Notes under the pieces: model-generated
The model's database searches: none
What the model was told of the DNA's origin: nothing
The model's input: the letters and a program-made list of their open reading frames with translations, nothing else
Part shown: piece after piece, positions 25,801 through 37,800 of the stretch
How the letters are laid out: every line of letters begins with the position of its first letter
Position numbering within the stretch: the stretch's first letter is position 1
Origin: Promerops cafer
Taxonomy: Eukaryota; Chordata; Aves; Passeriformes; Nectariniidae
DNA: 64,000 nucleotides
Assembly: GCA_013398275.1 (NCBI GenBank)
Contig: VZSE01001826.1
Location: 1-64,000, forward strand
Direction of reading: 5' to 3'
Made by a program: the position numbers and the translations under genes

Positions 25801-28800
25801 AGGGCTCAGCCTGGCTGAGCTGGCCCTGGGCTATCAGCCATAGCAGAGTTCCCTGTGGAGGCTTTTACCCTGTTCCACACACACCCTGCAGTTCCAGCCC
25901 TTATCTAAACTGAGACAGTGTAGAAATGTGCAGTCCTCTGGCTCTTGACTGGTGCACTTGCATTTCTCCACCCTCCCCTTTCTTGTTAAGACAGAAAAAG
26001 AAAGGGCCATGGGACCATGGGAGGTCTTCTCAGCTTTTTGTCCTTTGGTGTTGCCTCTTCCCAACTGTGAAGCAAAGGAAGCAAGACACTGCAAATTCCA
26101 CTTGAATATTTTTGACTGTGTGAACCTGTAAAATAAGAAACATTGCAAATATTGTGAGGGAGAAAAAATACCTAAATGGATAACTGAGCTCTATGATCTT
26201 TTGACTTGCAGGTTCATCCTGACAATGAAGATTGGACCTGTTTTGAACAGTCAGCAAGTCTGGATATCAAATCTTTTTTTGGTTTTGAAAGCACAGTGGA
26301 AAAGATTGCCATGAAGCAATATACCAGCAATATTAAAAAGGTGAGCCTGCAGTTGGGAAGGATGTGCCTGGCTCCAAGTTACCAAAAGACAATGAGGCTG
26401 CTGCTAAGTAACAGGCTGCTCTGCTCAGAAAGCTGGGCTGCTTTGCTAAGGGCCTGGGGCAGTGTGTCTGGGTAGGGCTGTTTCAAGTGAAATCTTTAGA
26501 GGTCTGGTCACTTGATTTTCAGCCCAGTCCTTTTGGTGTCTAAATGTGTGGGTGTTTCAGTAGCTGAAGTAAATTTTGTTTTTTGAAGGGAAAAGAAATA
26601 ATAGAGTACTACCTGAAGCAGCTGGAGGAAGAAGGAATAACCTTTGTCCCTCGCTGGACTCCTCCTGTTGCATGTAAATCAGAGAGCAGCACATCCCACC
26701 CAAGGAGACCAGTGTCACCTGCCATTAATATCCCAGAGTCTGCCACAAAGGAGGGCTTGAGCAACAAGGAGATCCTCAACACCTCCAGCAGCCCCTCGGA
26801 GCCCACCGCAGGAACGCCTGATGGTATGGAGGTCTGATGTGTTTTACTGGGAAGCTTTGTACTGGAGAGGCTCTCAGCACTGGGCAGCTTCTCCTGGGCA
26901 GCTGAGGAGCTCCACATTGCTCCTGAGTTGGTGACGTGCAGTGTTAAAGTGTGGGCTCACCAAGCAGTGACACATGGCAGGGCTCAGGCAGCTGTTACGG
27001 GCTGAGCTCGTGAGTAGAGATCAGGTATGAGCAGAAGAACTCTTTGCTGTTCGTTGGGTTGCAAATGAAAAGTCTGCTCTTACCCTGAAATTCAGGGATG
27101 GGTGTAACTATAGGAATGATTGGGAGGAAACAGCTTAAACTTCCCTAGATACTCTTCTGGGAATTTGGGAAAATTCTTGCACTGGGAGATCAAAACTTCT
27201 CTAAGTATTTCTAGAAGCAGCAAGCCCAGTGGTGCTGTGGCTTGATGAATCTGAGTAGACTGGCAAAATGCTTTTACAAATGTCTGCTTTTGCTCCTTCC
27301 TTAGCTGCAGGAGGAGAATTTTATTTTCTTCATGAAGATGACTGTTTGTTGCCTTGCTCATCTTTTCATTGATTCAAAGGAACTTTATTCAGTTCTGACT
27401 GCACCGAACACAGCGGCCACTTTGAGACAGCAGCAAATCAGGTCACGTGGTGCTTGGCCTAGGTCAAGTCAGGACCACTCTGATCACCTGTAATCTCTTT
27501 TTAGATAAGCTGGATGCAGACTACATCAAGAGGTACCTGGGAGACCTGACCCCGATGCAGGAGAGCTGCCTCATCCGCCTGCGGCAGTGGCTCCAGGAGA
27601 CGCACAAAGGCAAAGTGAGTTCTGGGGGTGTCCCCTGGCTCAGAGTGTGTGACACGCAAGGTGGGCCTGAGGAAACGTCCTGCCACACCCCCTGGGGCTG
27701 ACTCTTTCTGCTAAGTGGCTCTCCATGATCAAAACCTAAATTTAAGCAGTGGCAATAGGAGGAGTTCATTGTGACTGTCCCGCTGACTTTGCAGCTGAGG
27801 TGCTTCAGCAATTAGAGTGAAAGCCTCCCAGACTGTCAGTTAAACTGCCACAGGGCAATAACATCAGTTTCACAAGTCTTCCTGGTTTCTACAATGACCT
27901 TATTTTTACATTTGTTTGTTTTGGCCAAACATCATAGTCTTAAATACTGAAACACTGGTAGCAGTGGAGCACTGATAACAAGGCTGGGGTTTTTCCAGTG
28001 CTTTGTGATTTGCATGTGTGTCTCAGCTTCCTCTAACTTAACAATAAAACACAGTCTGTGTTCTGTCCTGATTTATTTAAATTGGACTGGCTTGGTATGG
28101 TCATACAGGTGGAAATGATTACATTAGAGTTCATGAAATTTTTATATCCTTTATGAAGGTAGCTGCAGTGCCTGACAGGGCTCATGATTTTGTTTCAAAC
28201 AAAGGCTGATTTTCTTGAGTAACTCCCAGTGTTACACACCATCTTCTTGCATTGGTGCAGGGCTGCACATTCTTCAGCTTCTATTGTTTGGGTTTCTGTT
28301 CTTGTTTCAAACCTTGAATACAAAATTTGCTTTGGTTTTGTTAATAGATCCCAAAGGATGAGCACATTTTAAGATTTCTGCGTGCCCGGGACTTCAACAT
28401 TGACAAAGCAAGAGAGATCCTTTGCCAGTCACTGACGTGGCGTAAGCAGCACCAGGTGGATTACATTCTGGACACCTGGAATCCTCCCCAAGTGCTCCAG
28501 GATTACTATGCAGGAGGCTGGCATCACCATGACAAAGGTATGGTTTCAGTACAAAATATGTATTGAACAGCCTTTTTATGTTTTGAATCAAAGGGGGTAG
28601 TTGTCCCTCTGTTAACTAGAGGTGGCTGGTTAGAACTTCTTAGTTATTATTAATAAAGACACTTAAATTGATAGACTGTTTTGGGTTGAAAGGGAATTTA
28701 AAATAATCTTGTTCCATCTCCCTGCCATGGGCAGGGACACCTTCCACTAGACCAGGTTGCGCAGAGCCCCGTTGAACCTGGCCTTGAACACTTCCAGGGG

Positions 28801-31800
28801 CATCCACAGCTTCTTTGGGCAGCCTGTTCCAGTGCCTTTGCCAGCCCTTAGCTGCTGGAGGCAGAGTCCTGGATCAGAGTCTTTCTGGCTTACACTGACA
28901 TACATAAATCTGCTTTGCCAGGAGCTTAAAAAAAGTGATTAATTGCACCTCCGTAGTGCTCTGAGATGCTTAGAAGGGTGTTGGGCAAATGCTGAGTGTG
29001 CTCTTTCAGTGATTAAAAGGTGTTTGTAAATAAGTATATCTTTGTAATCAATTTATTTCTGATGTTGCATAAGTCTGCTGATGGCATAAATGAATATTTA
29101 TTTGGTATTACAATCAGCTTAATGATGAGAAGTGGAATGTTGCAAAAACATCAAATAGAGCTGGTTTGTTTAAGAAAAGAAGGAGCTTGGCTGAATTCCC
29201 TTTGTGCTGTGAGCCAGAGCCTGACACACTCCCCTGTCCCTCTGCTTTATCGTGCACCGATCTCATTGCTAATACATACATAGAAATGAAACACGCTGGA
29301 ATTTGTGGCTTGAGGCAAGCTGGGCTCTTTAGATAAGGAAATGATCTCTTACTGTGAGCGATCTGTGCTCTGATTGAGTCTTTTCCCACCAGGCACCATT
29401 GTTTCTGCTCAGCTCTTCCTTTTTCAAGTAGCATATGAAACAGGGCAGGATGCTGTCAGCAGTAGTGGCCAGGAGACAGGGAGGACACAGCAGAAGTTGA
29501 ATCACAGTGCTTGAATGGCTCTTCCCTGCTGCTCTGGGTTTGACAGACCTCAAACTGAGAAAATGGAAAATGAGAATGTGCTTGTAAAGATTGCAGGGAA
29601 AAAGACCTGTTAATAAGTTCTCCCTTTCAGCCCGTTCCTTGTCTGTCCTTTGCAAAGACTTGCTCTGTCAATAGCACACACCTGGGTCCTGCCAGTGAGC
29701 AGAAAGGTGCAGAATGCATCAAAAGCTTGCTTAATGTTCTTCTGAGAAGTTCTGCAGTCTTGTGGTGAGCTTCATGCCCCCTCCCTTCCCCTGCAGTTCC
29801 TTTGATCTCTCTTGCAGCGTGCCCACAAGTAAAGCATGGCTTTGTCAATAATGGAAACACCATTTCAGAACTGAGCAGCTCTCTGTAATTTAAAACTTTA
29901 CAGTGGTAGGTTCTTTTTTTAAACCCTCTTTTCTAGTATTGCTCCTTTCCTCCTACATATGCTAAATGTGCCAAACTTAAGGTGGCTGAATGCTGTGTGG
30001 CTTTTAGTGCTACAGCAAAGGCAGCAGTGATAATGGAGCATGTTGTCTAGAATGAGCTATCAGTGCTAAAGAAAAGAAGTTATTATTTTGGCTTGCAATT
30101 AGCACAGATTTCTATACATCTGAATGGCTTTTATTTTGACAGGAATGCTTCAGTCAAATGTCTTTTTAAAACCACAAAGCTCTAATGGAATATAAATTGT
30201 TCAGTGATAACAAAGTAGTGTCAGCTGAGACTCTCCTTCATGTGTCATTTGGGTGGACCTCAGGGTTAGTGAGCTGTTAGTTTGAGTTTGGAGGCATCTG
30301 TGTCTGGGAGGGAGGGAGGGAGACCTGCTATGAAGCTTAATAGCAGTTTTTGTTTAGTGTTTCAAAAGCTAAACAGTACATTCCAAGATAAGTGTGTGCT
30401 GATGTTAAAATAACGTTTTCTTTTAGTCCACCTGATAAAACATAAAACACTGTGAACTTCCATGGGGGCAGTGTCTTTGCCAGATAAATAACTTGCCTTG
30501 ACCCTGCAGTTTTGGTTGTTTGTTGGTTTTTTTAATAGTGTGTTTTTTGCAGTTTCTCTCCTTGTGTCCCAAAGGACTTAATGATAATTTGATAACCTCT
30601 CTTGCAGCTGTTGGAGGGGAGTGAAGTGTCACAAACAACAAGACTTGAGGAAGATTTTTATGTAGAAAGCTTCCTTTTTTGCTTCTTACATTGTATGCTA
30701 ACATATTCACTTTTATAAGCTGGTGATTGTTTAGCCTGTGTACTAGAACAGATGAAGCAAAGCTTAACAAGTGCATCACACTTTAGGAGGAGGCTGGGAG
30801 CTGTTTTGTACAACTAAGAGCCAGAAATGCAAACTTTGATTCTCAATTTCAGCCAACACAGTAATTCACCACCTTAATGCCTGAGTATCCTGCCAGGGTC
30901 AGGCTGCCCCAGTGTGCAGGCTGACTGAGGAAAGGCAGGGCTCTAATGCAGAAGGTCCAGTTGAAGCTGATCTCTGGAGCAGAGCCTGTTCTCACCAGGC
31001 TTAACCTGCATTAGCAGGGCTGTGTGCCAGTTCTGCACAGTGTGCAGTGACAGAGCCGGAGTGTGGCTCCATCCAGCAGACTTTGCAGAGGGCAGGCTCT
31101 GGGTTAACACTTGGTTTCATTAATTCCCAGATGTCAGAATGGCTATTTTTCCAGAAAGGTTGCTGTAAACTCTCCAGAGCACTATTGCATCACGTGTGAT
31201 AAAAGCCTTACAGCCTTCCTTGCAGCTCTGCAGTTACAGGAACAGCTTCAGCTCATTGGTGTACCTGAGCTGTCCTGGAAGCTAAGAATAGTCTTTGTCA
31301 TTAATTGTGTATACCAAGGTCTGGAGTGTACTGATGTACTCAAAGTCCTTTGAACTTTCCATGAAGGTCAGGGAGCTATTTCTGAATCAGGATATCTCCA
31401 TTTTGCAGCTCATTTACAGGTAATCTATTGGTGTGGCTGCACAGAGTGATGTTTATGTTGCTGTCTGCTCTTGATTCTTCCTCTTGCAGGGGAGGTTTAA
31501 GTGTTATGGCTTGTTTCCATCTGAATTTTTTAGAAGCAGCTCTCACGTGTGTCTTGCTGTGTGGTTTGTGTCTCTGTGCAGACGGGCGCCCGCTGTACGT
31601 GCTGAGGCTGGGCCAGATGGACACCAAGGGCCTGGTGCGCGCGCTGGGGGAGGAGGCCTTGCTGCGCTACGTGAGTGTCCCTAACTGCAGCAGCTTTTCC
31701 TTTGGAAATCCCTCTGCCACTCACCCACCCCCGCTATTCTCATGGGCTCTCTGGCCATCACTTTTTGGTTGGAGTACGTCTGAAAGCCCCTGGTAGCTGT

Positions 31801-34800
31801 TCCTGGTGTGTTCTGCAGGCTGGTGGAAAGGTGGAGTTCTGGCAGCTCCCGTGGTTATTGATGGGCATTTGCACAGATTCTTCTGCACTCGTGCAGAGAC
31901 TCCAGTCTCTGCTCTTGTACAGAACAGAAAACACCACACTCAGGATTTTGTCAAGCCTGTACTCCAAGGATAAGGATCATGTCTTTTCAAAGAAAAAGTA
32001 CTTGCCTGTACTTCTGCCTTCTCTAAAGGCATCATTCACACTGTTACTGTGGATCTGTGCAGCTTCCAAGCAGAAAGCTGGCAGAATTCCAGGTTTGCAC
32101 TAACTTCTTTTGACTCCTAGTAATGACAGGAGGAGCCATAGTGACTATTAAAAACAGGGAGTGGATTTTATTTTTCTCTCCTAATGGCGTTTCCAGGCAG
32201 ACATTAACTTTTGTTTGCTTGCCCTACTTCTGTTTCAAGGTTACTTTCTGGGATTTCAAAAGGGTCTTTAATGTCTGAGTAATTAAGGGTAATTGTAGTG
32301 ATTTCTAGTTCATTCTTTGGTGGGGGGGAAATTTTGTAGTTTGATCTTGTAGTTACAATTAATCTTTGGATATAAACATTTTCTTTATCCTACCTACTGA
32401 GTTTGAGACTGTCTTTTCTAAACCCTACTCTTTCTTGTGCAGGTTCTTTCAATAAATGAAGAAGGGCTGAGGCGATGTGAGGAGAACACAAAAGTATTTG
32501 GCAGGCCAATAAGGTAAAGTCTGCTCTGTGGGAATTAGCTGCTTTCATGGGGTGTGGGGGGGGAATGTCAGGCAGTGGAACAAGCAGAGGCTGGGCTGTG
32601 TCTCACATGCAGGTACAATCATACAGTTAATTAAGAGCCTCCCCAATTAGTGGGGCTAGAGGGATTGTGCCTGGGGAAGCCTGAGGGACACACATCACCT
32701 GCCCCAGCAGCCTCGGTCTCGTGCTCATAATGGTTCTGTAGGGGCTGTTTGTCTTCTGCTCCCTTCTACTGCTGGATATCTGCAGAGCATTGCAGCCTAA
32801 CTCCCAAATCTGTTTGGGGGGGAGATTTTACAGGCGCTGGGCATTGGTGCAGGCTGTCAAGAGATCAGGCCATGATAGTATCATCAGTAACATTTCCAGT
32901 AGTTTAAGGTGTGGCTTCCATGTCACTTGGTCATCCATAGTCCACTCCAAGGCTCATTACGCTCAGTTCTGGTTTGCATTCTCTGTTTATTATCTGTGGC
33001 TACTCAGCTGTTGATCCAAGGTGAGGTCATGAGGCTCCTGTAAAACCTGGGATCTAGTTTTCCAGCTTCTGGCATGACTTCATGTGAAGTTCAGTCAGAA
33101 GTGGTTTGCTAGCCCATCTTTAAGTCATTGTAGGGGTCACTTGTGAAAATGGTAACTGCAAAATGGATTTAAGGGCATTGAATGAAGGCAGAACCAGCCC
33201 TGAAAAGATGCCATGTTTCTTGGACTCTCTCCAGTTTCCTGCCCCTAATCTGTAAGGCCCAGGGATGTGGGGTGTGCCTGCTTATTCTTTCCCTGTTACA
33301 GACCTTGCTGCCCGAGCTCCCTGAGGGAGGTCAAATCCAGGGGAGAGGTCTCATGTGTTTAACAGGTGAATGGTGCTGCCTACTGCATCTTCATTTGTAG
33401 CCATAATCCTAAAGGGCTGCATATTAAACATTGAAAGTGAAACAAAGAAGGGTTTGGTGTTTCATAGAAACCTTATGCATAATGTAATGGCTGCTGGCTG
33501 GTGCAGCACAGCTGTAAAACTTGAATTCCTGCCCAGGGCGAGACCTGAACTTGGAAAGAAACTGAAACACATGCTGCAGCTCAGTAGTTAGTATTAAGAA
33601 CATATCTCTTCCTATAGAAAAAGCTTCCTTCCCTGAGATCTGACAACAGAATTAGCTTTGACGTGTATTGGCACCGTTGACAGTAGAAAATCTGCACTGT
33701 GAATGTCAAATTGCTTCAGAGCAGCAGCGTGGCCACTTAAATGATCTCCCAGTAAAAGCAATGGTTTAATGTTTGGGCTGACTGTTGTCAGGATCTTTTT
33801 TTGGCTTCGTATGAACTGAACTTTTATCTGGAATCTAAAATGTCTGTGGGGGAGTGTGCAGAGTGATCATTGCACACCCCTTAAACTCCAGTGTCTACAG
33901 GCAGCACAAAGCAAGGAGGTAAAACAGAAGAAACCAAAACATGCAGAGGGTCCCCACATTTCAGTGTGTTGGGCACTTGCAAGGAGAATTTTGATGTTAC
34001 TGAGATTTTTCTTTTTGTCTCTCTCAAATTCAGCTCTTGGACCTGTCTAGTAGATCTGGAAGGCTTGAACATGAGGCATTTATGGAGACCTGGTGTCAAG
34101 GCCTTGCTGAGAATCATCGAGGTGGTTGAAGCTAATTACCCTGAGACCTTGGGTCGTCTACTTATCCTAAGAGCACCTCGAGTATTCCCAGTTCTCTGGA
34201 CACTGGTATGTGTGTAATCCAAGGTGGTCCTCAGTTCTCTCAGTTTGTAAAAGCACTTCAGGGATCAGGCTGTATGTGCAGCAAATGTTGCCATTTGGAA
34301 GCATGTCCTTTATATAGGATTCCTGGAGTGGATTAAAAAACACCACCTAAGAACCTGATTACACAGTTGGTTAATTTGGCTTCTTTGTGGTGTGGACTTT
34401 GCATAACCAGGATGGTAACGCTCAGTGTGATCAAAACTGATTCCTTCGAAGTTCACTTGAAACAATGTAAATTAACTTGAGAAAAACGTCAGGGCCTGAT
34501 CTGTTTTTCTTTCTTTGTAGGTTAGTCCATTCATTGATGACAACACTAGAAAGAAATTCCTTATTTATGCTGGAAATGACTACCAGGGTCCTGGGGGACT
34601 GCTGGATTACATCGATAAAGAAATTATCCCTGATTTCCTCGGTGGAGAGTGCATGGTATGAATATAAACTATTGCATACAGCAACTTATTTGTGGGGGTT
34701 TTAATTATTATTTTTCCTCTCCTCTAAGCAAAGAAGTCTGTAAGCACAGAGTGATTCCTGGTGTAGTTTGGAGGTGGGGGCTATGGTATAGGATTCCAAG

Positions 34801-37800
34801 CTCAGTGCTGTTTTCTGGATCCACTTTAAAAAGAACAGTACAATGCTTCTCTTGGATGAATATCAAATACCTTATCAAAACAGCCAAGCACAGCTAAAAG
34901 CCATAGTCTGTTCCCTGGAAAGTTCAGGCAAACATGGTAGCAGAGCATGAGCTGAGCAAGAGCTGTCACCATCAGCTGGTCCAGAGAGCCTGTGTCACCT
35001 TAAAATCTGATCCCATAAGGAGCCCAGGGAACGTGTGGCACATCTGCTAAGAGGGCTCAGCAAACAGCCCAGTCTCCCCACACAGAGTGTGCAGGTACCC
35101 CAATAAACCAGAAAAGGGGTTTTACTGCAGGATACTGTAATTTCTTAGTCCCTTGTCACATGCCTTGATAGCTGTTTCCTGCCTGGACCTTGGGTGTCAG
35201 TTGGATCTGGCATTTTAACATCTCACTGATAATGTAAGGTTTGTTTCACCTGTAATGCTTTTGACAACACAGGCTGGGTGTGTTTGCAGCCCCTGTACAC
35301 TCTCTAGATTAATTTCTGTACCATTCTTGAAAATTCATCTGTGTCAGTTCCAGCAGAGTCTCAAATGATAATGAAGTACTGGAGTAGAGCATGTGTTTAT
35401 CTCCAGTGGGCTTGTTTTTGTTGCAGCAGTAGCTTTCAGTGTTATCTAATTTGGAGCTTAAAGCTGGCAAAATCCACTGCTTAAGTAAGCAAAAGTGAAT
35501 GTTACCAGAAAGCAAATTGCTACAATACTTCCTGCTAGTTACAGGCAGTGGCAGTCTCTCTCTTCTTCTTTACTTCTGGGTATTTGAACAGAAATGACTT
35601 CTCTGAGATCTTTTCAATTCTCTGTTGTAATTCAGTTACCAAACAATTCTACTTCCCCAGACACTTCTGTGGAACCTGTTGTCAACTTCATTGCTACAGG
35701 CTTCTTAAAACAGAAGTTTGCTTAGGGAAGTTGTGTAATCACTTCCAGTACTGAGCTGTCAGACAGCTGTAACTTCAAAAATGTTAACTTTCCTGACTGC
35801 AGTATCCTTTTACCTGCTTGGAAACTTTCTTTATCTCCCCACTATCCATCCTTAACTTTAGCTACCACCGTTCTTTTAGGTCTCTGTAGCTGTATTTTTC
35901 AGACTTAGTCACTGTTGCCACATCCCTCAGAATTCTGAAGTGTCTCCCATCTTTCTTCATTGTAAGGTGGTGTAAATGATAATTACAGCCTTTGCACAGT
36001 CTGTTTCTGGGCTGCTGGCTGTTGTGTATGTACAAGATCTGTTCCCCTGCTGTGCAGTTCTGCAAATGCCTCACCCAGATCATTGTAAAAACAATTACAT
36101 ACGTATCATGTACAAGCTATAAAATTGCTTTCAGACTGTTCCCTTCTCCAGAGTATTGCTGAATGTTTATTTCTGAAGCTGGAAGGCAGAGAACATGATC
36201 ACAGGAGATAATTTTTAATGGTTTTTTGGTTTCAGTGTGAAGTACCAGAGGGTGGGCTGGTTCCCAAGTCCCTCTACCGGACAGCAGAAGAGTTGGAAAA
36301 TGAAGACATCAAGCTCTGGACTGAAACAATCTACCAGTCTGCAAGTGTCTTCAAAGGAGCTCCACATGAGGTACAGCTCCAGCTGCCCTTTGCTTTCATT
36401 TTCATCTCAGCCTCTGCTCTGAACTTGCTCTCTTGGCCTGGAAATGGTTTATTGCTTGTTTTTTTTAGTTCCTGTGCTTCCACCTTCTGGAGCTGGTGCA
36501 GGGTGATGCTTTAGTAGCTGAAGTTTGTGATTGTTCCTCCTGTTATTTTGTTACCATTTAGAGAATATCACTGGTTTTCACTCTATTCAAAGCCATATTC
36601 TTCTAAGCAAAGCAAGCAAAATTCTCAGAAGCTTCTTGAAAGCTTCTGAAAGTAAGATGAATGGACACCCCCATCAGGGGGGAATTTGTATCTGCAATGC
36701 CTTTTTTTTTTACTACTAAAAAGCCTTTTTAATTGTAGAAACTAAGCCCAGCAACAAAAAAGATCTGTTCTTCGTATTTTTTTTTTTTCTGTAGGAGTTT
36801 GCTTTTACTGAGCAAATTGCTGTTGTCTAATGTGTGTTTCCTGTCTCAGGTTCTCATCCAGATCGTGGACGCCTCGTCGGTGATCACGTGGGATTTTGAT
36901 GTGTGCAAGGGTGACATTGTTTTTAACATCTTCCATTCCAAAAGAGCCCCACAGCCTCCCAAAAAGGACTCTCTGGGAGCTCACAGTATTACATCTCCTG
37001 GTGGGAACAATGTCCAGTTGATAGACAAAGTCTGGCAGTTGGGGCGTGACTACAGCATGGTGGAGTCTCCCCTGATCTGCAGAGAAGGGGAGAGTGTGCA
37101 GGTGAGCTGGCCAGAGCCTCTGTGGGGGCAGATGGAGCCCAGAGTGCCTGCTCTTCCTCACAGCACTGACGACTGAGAGCTGACTCAGTGCTGGGCTGGC
37201 TGCTTGCTTTTGGCCAGCATTTCAGCTGCTGTTCCAGCCTGGGTGCTGCAGGGACCAGGGATGGGATTTACGTGGGATCTGCTGGGAGGGGAAGTTGCAT
37301 CAGGTCTGCTGAGATGGATCAGCAAGGAACATGGGGAGGCCACCTAAAATGCACATCCAGAAAGTAACAAAACATGCTTTGTGCAGTAATTCTGACAGTT
37401 ATTTACTGAAGCAAATACTCTGTGTTTGAGGAATATCACAGTGCCTGCCCTCAGTAATAAGAGAAGGCTGGAAATCAAGTCTGAGCTTCTGTGTGTTTGT
37501 CCTTTAATGGGCAGTGTAAGAGCTCCTGATGGCCAAAGCTCCTGAAGGGTTTTTTATGCCATTTACAACGTGTCCTTTAATTCCAAGTTTGATATAACAT
37601 GCAGCATGTTTATAGTCACACACTGCCACTGCTGTTCCTGTTGACTTGAAATGAGTCAAACAGCCTCTGAAAAAGAAGCTCCTTAAGTCACCAAGATGGA
37701 AGTGTTAAACTGGAAATATGGGCAGTGACCTCTTAAACTGTGAGGCAGAAGTCTTGACTGCTCTTTTCATGGTCTCAAAGGACAGCTGTGAATGAAAATA

